Both the position numbers and the translations under genes were made by a program. A stretch of 64,000 bases of DNA from Candidatus Bathyarchaeota archaeon (GTDB lineage Archaea; Thermoproteota; Bathyarchaeia; Bathyarchaeales; Bathycorpusculaceae), in NCBI GenBank assembly GCA_018396675.1, contig JAGTQX010000012.1:58859-122858 (forward strand), in the 5' to 3' direction. Below are positions 40,890-50,787 of this stretch, piece by piece (positions within the stretch are counted from its first letter, which is position 1; each line of letters begins with the position of its first letter). The notes beneath the pieces were generated by a model, which ran no database searches, was not told where the DNA came from, and was given only the letters and a program-made list of their open reading frames with translations.

Positions 40890-41657
40890 TTAGGTGCTTA
40901 CTTTTGGTGGTGGGCGAACGGCTTTTCCGAGTTTTCTGTGTAATGCTATGCGGTAAAGTTTCCTTAATGACTTTACAAGTTGCTCAGTGCTTGGCAGAGT
41001 CGAATAGATTAAAGGGATTCGGTCATACTCCGCTAAGCGGATAGAATACTCGTCTGGTTTGGCGCCATGGAAAACAACAACTTTCGGTTTCAAACTGCTC
41101 ATCCTTACAAGCATCATGGGCGTGTTCTCGTTTCCAATGTTCGTGAAAACAAGCGCTCTCTCGGTTGTGGCTCCGAATAACTGTGAATACTCCAAACCAG
41201 AAAGCGTCTCAATCGTCTTCTTGCTGTCAACAACCGTGTATCCGAGAACATCTTTCACGTTTAGGCTTGAACACGCTACGAGTTCGCCTTTGATGGCTTT
41301 GCAAAGGTATTCAACGCGAACTGGGATTGGAAACTCGCGCAAATCCAGAACAGCCATGCTTGGCGAGCTCGTAAGTTTAGCGAACTCGCGGATAAAACGG
41401 CTTCCACGTTCCTCATCAATTTTCAGCAGAGCCCAAACAAACCTGCGCACAAACTTTGTGCCTGGGCTTTTTCGCCTGCCGCTTTCATAGTCGCTTATAA
41501 CCGAAGCCGAAAGCATCATCTTGTCAGAAAGCGTTGTCTGCGAAACCGCGAAAAGTTCACGCCACTTACGCATTGTGGCGCCCGGTTTGTTTGAAAGTAT
41601 AATTTCGCCGGCGATTCTTCGCGCTAGAACTTCGCGGACACTTGGAGATACGGACAT
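40890..41657 (-). CDS. HTH transcriptional regulator, archaeal type
   Basis: FAVSQTTLSDKMMLSASVISDYESGRRKSPGTKFVRRFV. Confidence 0.8.
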   Translation of the reverse strand: MSVSPSVREVLARRIAGEIILSNKPGATMRKWRELFAVSQTTLSDKMMLSASVISDYESGRRKSPGTKFVRRFVWALLKIDEERGSRFIREFAKLTSSPSMAVLDLREFPIPVRVEYLCKAIKGELVACSSLNVKDVLGYTVVDSKKTIETLSGLEYSQLFGATTERALVFTNIGNENTPMMLVRMSSLKPKVVVFHGAKPDEYSIRLAEYDRIPLIYSTLPSTEQLVKSLRKLYRIALHRKLGKAVRPPPKVST

Positions 41658-41768
41658 GTAGATGCTTCCCTTTTTAGTTCGACAAGTCTCTCCCTAGAAA
41701 CATGCTTGTATAAAACTGTACCGCTTTAATGTGGGTGTATGCATAAAAAAGAAAGGAAAGAGGATGGG

Positions 41769-42836
41769 TTAAAGGATTGACTCTTTGTTTAATGGGAACG
41801 CTGTTGTGGCTCTGATGTCATCTGTGCCCAAAACGAACTGCGTGACTCTGTTTAGCCCGATGCCGCAACCAGAATGCAACGTTCTGTACTCCTTGTAGAA
41901 GTTGAGGTACCAGTCAAAGTCTTCTATGGTTCCGCCTTTTGCAACCAACTGTTTAAACATTGTTGAATTTATCAGCCGCTCGTAAAGTTTTTCATACCTG
42001 TATTCTCTTTCAGCCGCTCCAACCGCCTCTCCACTCATTGGCAGAAGCAAGTCGGCGCTGTTTACAATTGCTGGGTTTTCGTCGTTTTCACGCATGTTAA
42101 AGAACTTTATAGCCTTTGGAAAGTGTGTGACAAATAGCGGTTTGTTTCCTATCATTTGCAGCAGCGCTTTTTCGTGGTGGCTTTTCAAGTCGTCGCCCCA
42201 TTTAACGCCATACGAGGACAATAGTCCAACAGCTTCCGTGTAGGTTATCTTGTCGAAAGGTTTCTTGACTTTCTTAAGTCTTGACGTGTCCACATTCAAA
42301 AACTGCAGTTCCTTTTCTCTTTCTTCGAGAACACAGTCAACCATCGAGCATATTACGCCTTCAATGTGTCCAAGCAGTTCCTTGAAGTCTCCTGCAAACT
42401 CTAACTCGACTAGGGTAAACTCTGCTAAGTGACGCTCGTCAGCTGCTGGTTCAGCCCTAAAGCTTGGTCCGATGCACCATACTTTGCCTAGAAACGGCGT
42501 TAAAACTTCCAAGTAAAGCTGTGCAGTTTGGCTGAGGTAACGCATTCGCCCGAAATAGTCCACTTCAAACATGGTGGCTATGTTTTCGCATGCTCCCGTT
42601 GCCTTCGTCAAATGTGGCACAACAACTTCAACGAATCCGTGCTCTTCAAAGTATCTTCGTGCTCCTTTTAGAAGACTTGACTCTATTTTGACAACTGCGC
42701 TCAACTCTGTCGTAGAAAGCAACTTATATCTGTCCTTGGTGGTTTTGAGAACGTTAAGCCCTTGTTCTCCATTTTTTCCTGAGCTTTTTTCAATCTCACT
42801 AAGTTGGGTCTCCACGACCCACACCGAGCATTCCAA
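41769..42836 (-). CDS. AsnRS/AspRS class II core-like protein without anticodon-binding domain (archaeal asparagine-synthetase-like)
   Basis: PHLTKATGACENIATMF, GPSFRAEPAADERHLAEFTLVE, GCGIGLNRVTQFVLG. Confidence 0.8.
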   Translation of the reverse strand: MECSVWVVETQLSEIEKSSGKNGEQGLNVLKTTKDRYKLLSTTELSAVVKIESSLLKGARRYFEEHGFVEVVVPHLTKATGACENIATMFEVDYFGRMRYLSQTAQLYLEVLTPFLGKVWCIGPSFRAEPAADERHLAEFTLVELEFAGDFKELLGHIEGVICSMVDCVLEEREKELQFLNVDTSRLKKVKKPFDKITYTEAVGLLSSYGVKWGDDLKSHHEKALLQMIGNKPLFVTHFPKAIKFFNMRENDENPAIVNSADLLLPMSGEAVGAAEREYRYEKLYERLINSTMFKQLVAKGGTIEDFDWYLNFYKEYRTLHSGCGIGLNRVTQFVLGTDDIRATTAFPLNKESIL

Positions 42837-42881
42837 AATCTAGCTTATAAACTTTTTTTACATGCTTTTTGAAAAGTTGGG

Positions 42882-43784
42882 CTACACTATGAATATGAGA
42901 AAAATTCCAAGTACAACCATTACAGAGCCTACCGCAATTTTCGTGGTGACTTTTTCACGGAGAAAAGCTATTCCCATTAATGTTGAGAATAGTGGTGTTG
43001 TTGAGGATATTGGCACTGCTTGAGCCTCTGGAATGTAGAGGAAACTTAAGGTTAAGAGGAACCATCCCAGTCCAATGGCAATTAAGCCTCCAGTCAACAA
43101 TGTAACCGCAGTTTTCGCCTTCACTTTTAAAAAGTCAAGTTTTCTTTTGCTTATAAACGCGTAAACTAGCAGAGAAATTGCTACTGCTGTGATTCTAATT
43201 GCATTTATGGCGTAGGCTTGTTCAAAACTCGTGGTCTCTTGCACAGCTAAATTCACTAATGATATGCTTATGGACCATGCGATGGCGGTTGAAATCGCAA
43301 AAATTACGCCTTTAACCCGAAGTTTACTGTCTTTGTCTTCAACATTTTTATCTGGCTTTTCTATGCTTAAAAGCCAAATCCCAAAAACAATTGCAAAAAC
43401 GCCTAAGACAACCTGAAAGGTTATGGTTTCACCAACAATAAGGGAAGCCCAAACAAGACTAAAAAGAGGGTAAGTGCACGTTATGGGAACAGCCCGCGAA
43501 ACACCGAGAATTTTTAAGCTAATCATGTAAAGAGTGTCTCCTAATCCCATGCCGACCACACCGCTTACACACGCCATAACAAGCACTTGAAGCGGCAAGG
43601 CTGTCATAACCCAAAATTTTCCAACAAAAACAAACGCTAATGTGAGTGCCAGACTTGTTTCGAGACATCGCACTGTATTCGCCGACAAGGGTTCACTGTC
43701 TGCCAAAGCTCTCTTATAAAGAACCGCTGAAAAAACCCAGCATATGGCGGCTCCCAAAGCTGCAGATTCGCCGATCATTAGCAA
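42882..43784 (-). CDS. EamA/DMT family transporter
   Basis: Ten hydrophobic segments; PLFSLVWASLIVGE, TTPLFSTLMGIAFLREKVT. Confidence 0.88.
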   Translation of the reverse strand: MLMIGESAALGAAICWVFSAVLYKRALADSEPLSANTVRCLETSLALTLAFVFVGKFWVMTALPLQVLVMACVSGVVGMGLGDTLYMISLKILGVSRAVPITCTYPLFSLVWASLIVGETITFQVVLGVFAIVFGIWLLSIEKPDKNVEDKDSKLRVKGVIFAISTAIAWSISISLVNLAVQETTSFEQAYAINAIRITAVAISLLVYAFISKRKLDFLKVKAKTAVTLLTGGLIAIGLGWFLLTLSFLYIPEAQAVPISSTTPLFSTLMGIAFLREKVTTKIAVGSVMVVLGIFLIFIV

Positions 43785-43870
43785 TCCATCTTCGTTAAGG
43801 CTTGTCTATGAAGAGGAAGCCTTAAGTTGTTAAATATTTAACCGTTTCCAATAATACGGGCTGATGTAAA

Positions 43871-44575
43871 ATGCAACCGTTTACGGTTTACTGGTGTGCA
43901 GAAGTCTCCAATAAATTTCCAGAACTTGCCATTTGTGTAGGTGCAATAGATAATGTTTCGGTTGAGAAGGAAAACCTGAAAATCAAAGAACTTAAAAGTG
44001 CCTTGTACTCAGAAGCAAAAGCCAAGTATGCCGTTGAGGATTTGAAGGAAAACCCGACAGTAAGAGCTTACAGAGATTTTTACTGGAAACTCGGCATAGA
44101 CCCGACAAAAACACGGCCTTCCGGTGAAGCACTATTGAGAAGGGTTTTGCGCGGTGAGGAGCTTCCAACAATTTTGACAGCGGTTGACGCCTACAATTTG
44201 GCTTCAATGAAAACAATAATTCCAATAAGCGGCTTTGATGGGCAAACTTTAAGTCCACCGTTTAACGTGCGGTTCGCAGAAAACGGAGAAACTTTCACTG
44301 GAATAGGCATGGAAAAACCCGCCTCTCTGACGAACAACATGCTTGTTTTGGCTGACACAAAAAACGTCTTGTGCATTTACCCACACAGAGACGCGGAACA
44401 GACAAAAATTACGCTAAAAACCAAAAACATACTTCTCGTCGGATACGGCGCGCCTGGAATAACTAAAAAGCAGCTTGAAGATGCAGTTTCAACAGCCCTA
44501 GAATTTATCAAAATCGTCTGCGGCGGAGAAACTAGCACAGTAAAAGTTTTTAGCGCCACGCCCAATTTGGTCTAG
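43871..44575 (+). CDS. B3/B4 tRNA-binding domain protein
   Basis: DFYWKLGIDPTKTRPSGEALLRRVLRGEELP. Confidence 0.85.
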   Translation: MQPFTVYWCAEVSNKFPELAICVGAIDNVSVEKENLKIKELKSALYSEAKAKYAVEDLKENPTVRAYRDFYWKLGIDPTKTRPSGEALLRRVLRGEELPTILTAVDAYNLASMKTIIPISGFDGQTLSPPFNVRFAENGETFTGIGMEKPASLTNNMLVLADTKNVLCIYPHRDAEQTKITLKTKNILLVGYGAPGITKKQLEDAVSTALEFIKIVCGGETSTVKVFSATPNLV

Positions 44576-44576
44576 G

Positions 44577-45368
44577 GTGTTTGCAGATATGACTTTTCGT
44601 GTCAGAATTGAAGAAGCAGTTAAAAAAAATTGTTCCAACATTGTTCTAGCATTAGATTTTCCATTTGAAAATCCAGCAAATCGGCAAACGCTATGCACTA
44701 GGGCGGAACGTGTTTTAGATGCAGTTTATCCGTACATCTGCGCAGTAAAGATAAACCATCACCTATTTTTGCCGCTTGGCGTTTTCGACGCTTTACAAAA
44801 AGTCTTAAAGAAAGTGCATGAAAAAGGTCTTGTGGCAATCGCTGATGCTAAAATAAACGATATAGGCTCAACAAACCAAGTGATTGCAGAATATTATTTT
44901 GCCGCCGGCTTTGACGCTGTTATAGCGAATCCATTCGTCGGATGGGAAGAAGGCTTACAACCCGTATTCGAAACTGCTGGAAAATATCATGGCGGCGTGA
45001 TTTTGCTTGTCTATATGAGCCACAAGGGAGCAAGCGAAGGTTACGGGCAAACAGTCGCAGATTCCGAAACTGGGCAAAAACAACCACAATACGTTTTGTT
45101 TGCACGTAAAGCGTTAAAATGGGGTGCTGACGGCGTCGTTGTTGGCGCAACATACCCAGATAAAATAAGAAAGGTTCGTGAAGTGCTCGGCGGGAAAATC
45201 CCAATTTATTCTCCTGGAATAGGTCCTCAAGGCGGCGTGATAGCATCCGCGTTAGAGTCTGGAGCGCAGTATCTTATTGTGGGACGAGCGATAACTGCTG
45301 CAGAAAACCCTGCTGAATCTGCCAAAGAAATTAGAAACATGGCTAAAGCATACTTGAACAAGCTTTAG
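44577..45368 (+). CDS. pyrF: Orotidine 5'-phosphate decarboxylase
   Basis: IVLALDFPFENP, DAKINDIGSTN, SPGIGPQGG. Confidence 0.92.
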   Translation: MFADMTFRVRIEEAVKKNCSNIVLALDFPFENPANRQTLCTRAERVLDAVYPYICAVKINHHLFLPLGVFDALQKVLKKVHEKGLVAIADAKINDIGSTNQVIAEYYFAAGFDAVIANPFVGWEEGLQPVFETAGKYHGGVILLVYMSHKGASEGYGQTVADSETGQKQPQYVLFARKALKWGADGVVVGATYPDKIRKVREVLGGKIPIYSPGIGPQGGVIASALESGAQYLIVGRAITAAENPAESAKEIRNMAKAYLNKL

Positions 45369-45376
45369 ATGGCGAC

Positions 45377-45529
45377 TTATTTTTCGCGTCTTTCCCAAAG
45401 CTCTTTTTTAAGCATGTCTCTAACGGCGGATCTGATTGCGGCGCTTCTGCTTGGGTACATGTTCGCCCTTACAAGTTCATCTAATCCTTCTAGGTAAGCC
45501 TCTGGTAACAGCACGGTTACGAGTTTCAT
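45377..45529 (-). CDS. 50-aa RHH protein MKLVTVLLPEAYLEGLDELVRANMYPSRSAAIRSAVRDMLKKELWERREK
   Basis: Read by hand; below ORF-track cutoff; CopG-like pattern. Confidence 0.75.
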   Translation of the reverse strand: MKLVTVLLPEAYLEGLDELVRANMYPSRSAAIRSAVRDMLKKELWERREK

Positions 45530-45599
45530 GTATTCTCCCCCTTAAACATGTCATGCTTATAACATGCTACAAATATAAGATTTTAACTTTGAGGCAAGT

Positions 45600-45977
45600 T
45601 CAACGCACGAACTTTTCTTCAACCGCTTGGAGTTCCTTCATCACGTTCTGGAAAGTTTTAGGCACATCTTCTATGTGGATGGCGCGACGACGGATTCCTT
45701 CTTGAACAGTGCCGGCGGCTATGAGTAAGCTGCCAAGTATGTCGCTTACTGCTGGCTCTGGGAAAACTATTAAGGCTAAACCAAGTTTAATCAGCCAAGG
45801 CTTCTGGCCGTTTTTCCAAAGCTTTTTTGTTGTCTTTGTTTCCTTTACGGTTTCTCTCATAGACTGCAAAAAGTCGGCATAACTTTCGTTCAGCTCGTTT
45901 AATGCACTAGCCAAAGCTTTAATCTCATCCGTCTTCATGGGCGTTGTCTCCGTCTGTGAAACTATAAGAAAGTGCAC
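45600..45977 (-). CDS. Hypothetical protein
   Basis: ORF only. Confidence 0.5.
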   Translation of the reverse strand: MHFLIVSQTETTPMKTDEIKALASALNELNESYADFLQSMRETVKETKTTKKLWKNGQKPWLIKLGLALIVFPEPAVSDILGSLLIAAGTVQEGIRRRAIHIEDVPKTFQNVMKELQAVEEKFVR

Positions 45978-46168
45978 ATCATAGAAAAACTTTAACAGCT
46001 AATATTAGGTCTCCGCGCGTTTTTTCGGGCTGACTTAAGTGACATTTTTTAAATATCTTCTTCAACATTTCACTGTCAAAGTTCTTGTTTTGCACTTGAT
46101 AAGTGAAAGTTTTGTAACGCTGAAATGGTTTTCACTACCAAAAATATTATTTCTGAAGTTTATAACAA

Positions 46169-46645
46169 ATGTTTCCAAAATATGTCGAGGTGCTGGTGGG
46201 CTCGTTGGATGAACATTATGGTTTCATTTTGCTTTCTGATGAAAAATGGTGGAATAGGCTTTGTGAACGTGGCAGAAACGGCAATAGCACGCACGCTTTT
46301 GTGCGGCGAAGCCTTGTTGGACCAGTTGAGGCTCAAAAACTGCTTTTTTACGTTAAGCGTCCATCCATGCAGATTAAGGGCGTAGCTGACTTCTTGGAGC
46401 GGGTCGCTGGAGATTACAAAGAGCTTTGGAGCAAATACGGCGATGAAACATGTTTAAAATCTTTTGATGATTATCTTCAGTTTCTCAACGGAAGACAGAA
46501 AGTAACTTTTGTAAGGTTTACAAATTTTTGCGAACTTGATGTTCCCGTGTCGATGAAGACGATAAAACAAGTTTTGGGCGTTTCAATTATACCAAGAGGC
46601 GGAAAATACATAAGTCGTGAAGTGTTAAACCAGTTACTCGTTTAG
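46169..46645 (+). CDS. Hypothetical protein, possibly PUA/ASCH-like fold
   Basis: LLFYVKRPSMQIKGVADFLERV...VTFVRFTNF resembles PUA-like domains; weak. Confidence 0.4.
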   Translation: MFPKYVEVLVGSLDEHYGFILLSDEKWWNRLCERGRNGNSTHAFVRRSLVGPVEAQKLLFYVKRPSMQIKGVADFLERVAGDYKELWSKYGDETCLKSFDDYLQFLNGRQKVTFVRFTNFCELDVPVSMKTIKQVLGVSIIPRGGKYISREVLNQLLV

Positions 46646-46657
46646 GAGCTGATTGGC

Positions 46658-47860
46658 ATGGAATCTTTCGACGTTAAAAAATTTGTTGAAGCGCAAATTG
46701 AAGCTATACGAAAAAACATCGGTAACGAAAAAGCCCTTGTGGCAGTTTCAGGTGGAGTTGATAGTACAACATGTGCAGTTTTAACGCGCAAAGCCATCGG
46801 CGAAAACCTTGTCTGCGTAATCTTGGATGATGCTTTCATGCGGGAAGGCGAGCCTGAAAAAGTTGCGGAAATCCTTTCCAGAGAACCCTTCAAAATAAAC
46901 ATCAAAATAGTGAACGTGCGTGACCGTTTCTTGGATGCCATGAAAGGTTTGCGGGACGCTGAAGATAAACGGAAAAGGTTTCGTGAAACATTCTACACAG
47001 TTTTAGGTGAAACCGCGAAAAAGGAAAACTGCCGCATTTTAGTGCAAGGTACAATCCGCGCAGACATTGTAGAAACTGTTGGCGGAGTGAAGACACAACA
47101 TAACGTCCTAGAACAACTAGGCATAAACCCAATGGAAAAATTCGGTTTTAAGGTTGTTGAACCGTTGCTGACGCTTTACAAAGAGCAAGTGAGAATGGTT
47201 GCTAGGTACTTGGGGCTTCCGCCGGAAATTTCCGAAAGGCAACCCTTCCCCGGACCAGGCTTGTCGGTTCGTGTTGTGGGCGAAATTCGTCAAGACAAGC
47301 TTGAGAGTCTCAAAAAGGCAACAACGATAGTTGAAAACAAGCTTGCTGAACACAAACCAAGTCAGTATTTCGCTGCAATAATCGATAATGAGAAATCTCC
47401 GTCCGAGCCGTCATTGACGCATACGCAGGAAACTGTGGCGCGTTTTCTTAATGTGCCTTCGAGGAATGTCCACGTGAAGATTTTCGCGGATAAGGCTACT
47501 GGCGTTAAAAGTGGTGAAAGGCGCTACGGCAAAATAGTGGGCGTCAAAGTTGAAACCGCAAACGGTAAGGTTTATGAGTCGTCGGTTCCAAAACTTGTTT
47601 CCATACAAGCTAAAATAACCAGCGAAAACCCAGCGATTACAAGGGTTCTCTATGCAGTTAGAGACTTGCCTGAAAAGAAACCCTACGTCGTAAGCGTAAG
47701 AGCTGTTCAAACCAAAGATTTCCTGACAGCACAAGTCTCGGAGATACCATGGAAAACTCTTGACGAGGCTGCCGAGGAGATTCTTGAGAAATGCCCAAAC
47801 GTTTCAACGGTTTACTATGATGTCACACCTAAACCGCCAGCAACCATAGAGATGGAGTAA
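46658..47860 (+). CDS. guaA: GMP synthase, ATP-pyrophosphatase subunit
   Basis: VSGGVDSTTCAVL, RQPFPGPGLSVRVVGEI, YYDVTPKPPATIEME. Confidence 0.93.
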   Translation: MESFDVKKFVEAQIEAIRKNIGNEKALVAVSGGVDSTTCAVLTRKAIGENLVCVILDDAFMREGEPEKVAEILSREPFKINIKIVNVRDRFLDAMKGLRDAEDKRKRFRETFYTVLGETAKKENCRILVQGTIRADIVETVGGVKTQHNVLEQLGINPMEKFGFKVVEPLLTLYKEQVRMVARYLGLPPEISERQPFPGPGLSVRVVGEIRQDKLESLKKATTIVENKLAEHKPSQYFAAIIDNEKSPSEPSLTHTQETVARFLNVPSRNVHVKIFADKATGVKSGERRYGKIVGVKVETANGKVYESSVPKLVSIQAKITSENPAITRVLYAVRDLPEKKPYVVSVRAVQTKDFLTAQVSEIPWKTLDEAAEEILEKCPNVSTVYYDVTPKPPATIEME

Positions 47861-47865
47861 AATTT

Positions 47866-49101
47866 TTATGCCTCTTTTTTATCCGGTTCTCTGACTCTAA
47901 ATATGACTATGAGCAAGGCAATGATGTTCAAAGGAATACACAGCAAGAAGGGTGATGTGAAGCCGATGTTTTCGTATAATACGCCTCCTGCCAAAGATCC
48001 CAGCGCCCCTGCCAAAATGTAAAGAGAGCCTATGCTTCCCAAAATTCTGCCTCTTTTTTCTTTTGGAACTATGTCTGCCTGTAATGCTGATGTCGCTGAA
48101 CCGAAAAGAACCGAAGCGATAGCAAATAAAACGTAAATTATTGCGAATATTGGAAAACTATGCGAGATAATAAAAAGTGCGGATGCTGGTATGAACACCA
48201 TGTAGGACAAGATAACTGCCTTTTTTCTGCCAAAAATGTCTATGGCTTTTCCCAAAAACAGTCCAACAACAAGCATTGTTGCCAAGTTAATCGTGTTAAC
48301 CGCTCCCCATTCGACATCGCTTAATCCAACCACGTTAAGAACGTAAAGAGAGCCGAAGCGATAAAAGAATGGGTCTGTAAAAGCAATTATTAACGAAGAG
48401 GCAAGAAGAAAGCCCAAGGTTCTCGGCATAAGTTTCCACGAATCAAAAATTTCTCTCAGCGAGTTTTTAAACGTCAATTTAAGCTCTTTTAAGTTTATGG
48501 CCTTCGTCTCTGCCAAAGTTTCTTTTAGGAATGCATGCCGCAAGAACGCTGCAGTTAAACCAGTGACAAGTAATAAGCAATAGATTATGCGCATTCCAGG
48601 GTCTATAGAATATCGATTAACTATTGTTCCAGCAATTATTGGCGAAAAAATTGATGGCAGAAAAGGCAATACTCTGAAAGCCGCGTATCCGACGCCACGT
48701 TTTTCTGGAGTTAACGAGTCTGCCTCAATTGCCTCTAGTGCTGGTTGATAAATTAGGCATAAATTTGTGGCAACCACTCCAAAGATGTAAAAAATCCAGT
48801 TCGGAGCAAAAACAAAAAATATGTTTGATAGAGCAACGCCATAGGTCATAGTCACGATTATCTGTCTTCTTCCATGCTTGTCTGCAATGTAGCTTCCAGG
48901 GATTCTGACAATAAACAGCATAATTGAGCCAATGGCGCCTATGGCTCCAATTACAAAAGGTGATGCTCCAAGACTTTCAATGAACGGCGACTCAAAAGGC
49001 GATGACAACGCATAGCCAAAGTTAAAAAAAGCATAGCTTAATAGAAGCACTAGAAAATTTCCCCGAATAAATGATAATTCGCTTTTTATTTTCCGCAGCA
49101 A
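47866..49101 (-). CDS. MFS transporter
   Basis: 12 hydrophobic segments; PGSYIADKHGRRQIIV, FGRKKAVI. Confidence 0.88.
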   Translation of the reverse strand: MLRKIKSELSFIRGNFLVLLLSYAFFNFGYALSSPFESPFIESLGASPFVIGAIGAIGSIMLFIVRIPGSYIADKHGRRQIIVTMTYGVALSNIFFVFAPNWIFYIFGVVATNLCLIYQPALEAIEADSLTPEKRGVGYAAFRVLPFLPSIFSPIIAGTIVNRYSIDPGMRIIYCLLLVTGLTAAFLRHAFLKETLAETKAINLKELKLTFKNSLREIFDSWKLMPRTLGFLLASSLIIAFTDPFFYRFGSLYVLNVVGLSDVEWGAVNTINLATMLVVGLFLGKAIDIFGRKKAVILSYMVFIPASALFIISHSFPIFAIIYVLFAIASVLFGSATSALQADIVPKEKRGRILGSIGSLYILAGALGSLAGGVLYENIGFTSPFLLCIPLNIIALLIVIFRVREPDKKEA

Positions 49102-49176
49102 TAATGTTCGCCTTTTAAGGGGAATTATAGTAAAATCTGAACCGTCGCTTAAAAGGTTAAAGCCCTAAATAGTTGT

Positions 49177-49527
49177 GTGTGTTTTCTTATGTCGATGTAT
49201 ATGTTCCGTGTTAGAGTAAACAAAATTGAGTCTATCCGCGACATTGACGGCAACCTTGGAAAACGCATCGAGCTTGTTGAAGAACGCCCGGTTCCCCAGT
49301 TCGCTATTAGACCTCAAACTGAAGAGGCGAAGGTTGTGCAGGAGGTTTTTCAAGCATTGCAGCAGCAGATTCCAATGTTTCCAGCGAGGGCGCAGTTTGC
49401 AGTACCGAAAATAATTCTTTTCTTAACAGAGCAGGAATATGAGAGCCTAGGCATAACGTTTGACGTTAACCAAGTTTATGAGATAACACTGGAAAATCAA
49501 GCGATAAAATTTAGGAAAACCGCATAA
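49177..49527 (+). CDS. Hypothetical protein, possibly arcadin-1-like
   Basis: Small conserved-looking acidic protein; assignment tentative. Confidence 0.4.
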   Translation: MCFLMSMYMFRVRVNKIESIRDIDGNLGKRIELVEERPVPQFAIRPQTEEAKVVQEVFQALQQQIPMFPARAQFAVPKIILFLTEQEYESLGITFDVNQVYEITLENQAIKFRKTA

Positions 49528-49846
49528 TCTCTTTTCTGATTTTCTTCAAAGCCGAATATTTAGGGTGAAAAGATAGGACAAACATCATGCTTCGTAATGC
49601 TTTGCAAACTTGTTCTGCGTCGTGTTCGTCTTCTCGGCTGCAGTAGAGTGGAACTGGTTCTTCGGCACCATCCTTATAGTAAACGTATATTGGCGCTTCT
49701 CCGCCTTTGAGAGAGACAATCTCCATATCCAATTTTAACTTTCTAGCGGTTTTCTCAACGGCAGCACTTACCGATTTTAGTCTGCTTCTGCAAGAGGCTA
49801 AATTTGAAGCGTAAACTAAAAGTTTTCCACGGTTAGCTTCCAGCAC
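49511..49846 (-). CDS. Hypothetical protein
   Basis: ORF only. Confidence 0.5.
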   Translation of the reverse strand: MLEANRGKLLVYASNLASCRSRLKSVSAAVEKTARKLKLDMEIVSLKGGEAPIYVYYKDGAEEPVPLYCSREDEHDAEQVCKALRSMMFVLSFHPKYSALKKIRKEIMRFS

Positions 49847-50003
49847 GCTTAACCCTCCGAAAAGTGAATCTTGGCAAGTTGGCTTTTAAAACAAGTGTCG
49901 AATCGACAAAAACGCACTCTGGAGAGAGTTAAGTTAAAGTGAACGCTCATAAACGCTAAATTACGCCAAAAACGCATAGCCCTCTAGTGGGGCGTGTAGA
50001 CTA

Positions 50004-50279
50004 ATGAATGTTAGGGCGCATGTGTTTGTTAACGGTCGCGTTCAAGGAGTCTTTTTCAGGTATGAAACGAGGCGTGAAGCCAGAAAACACGGCGTTAAGG
50101 GTTGGGTGCGTAATCTTTCAGACGGCAGAGTCGAAGCAGTGTTCGAAGGCGAAGAAGAAACTGTTAAAAAGCTCATCGATTTCTGTAAAAGTGGACCGCC
50201 GGGTGCTAAAGTTGTTAAAGTTGATGTTAAGTGGGAGGATTACGCTGGAGAGTTTAAGGATTTCGAAATAAGGTATTAA
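50004..50279 (+). CDS. acyP: Acylphosphatase
   Basis: [43 protein letters not shown]. Confidence 0.97.
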   Translation: MNVRAHVFVNGRVQGVFFRYETRREARKHGVKGWVRNLSDGRVEAVFEGEEETVKKLIDFCKSGPPGAKVVKVDVKWEDYAGEFKDFEIRY

Positions 50280-50281
50280 GG

Positions 50282-50686
50282 CTAAAGTCGCTTTTTTGGA
50301 ACACGGAAATGCGAATCTTTTCCAGCGCTTACGTAGTCGCCTCCTGCTCCACGTGCTATTTGGGCTATTTTCGCAAAGTTTTCAGCGCCCAGGTACTGGC
50401 GCGGTTTAATCATGACGTAGTCGCCTTTATCCTCGAAGTTTAGGAGGTTTTCCAATTCTTCTGGAAACATCATTTTGACATCTTCGATTCCTATCCGTTT
50501 TTCCTCTTCTGGTGCTTCCCGTGATGGTGTAGGCGCTGTTTGTGGTGGCGCGGCAAGTTTTGCGACTGCAAGCGACTTCAAAGATGTGGAGACCATTCGA
50601 AGGTCTTCCGCAATGTTGTTTAAAACTACGAGTAATTCGTCAACTTTCTCTGCGAGTTTTTCGATTCTCTCCCTTTCTTCACTCAT
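50282..50686 (-). CDS. Conserved-looking coiled-coil archaeal protein
   Basis: ORF; N-terminal coiled coil, C-terminal basic domain. Confidence 0.55.
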   Translation of the reverse strand: MSEERERIEKLAEKVDELLVVLNNIAEDLRMVSTSLKSLAVAKLAAPPQTAPTPSREAPEEEKRIGIEDVKMMFPEELENLLNFEDKGDYVMIKPRQYLGAENFAKIAQIARGAGGDYVSAGKDSHFRVPKKRL

Positions 50687-50787
50687 GGTGATTTTACGCT
50701 CTCCTATTCAAATCATTAATACCTATCTAGCCGTATTTATTAATTGTCCGCTGAACCTTTAACATTATAAAAACAAGCGGAGCCTGT

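Noticed and set aside
49847-50003. Possible ncRNA (several AACGC-like repeats before acyP)
   Set aside because: Repeats are short and irregular, with no clear box C/D or tRNA fold
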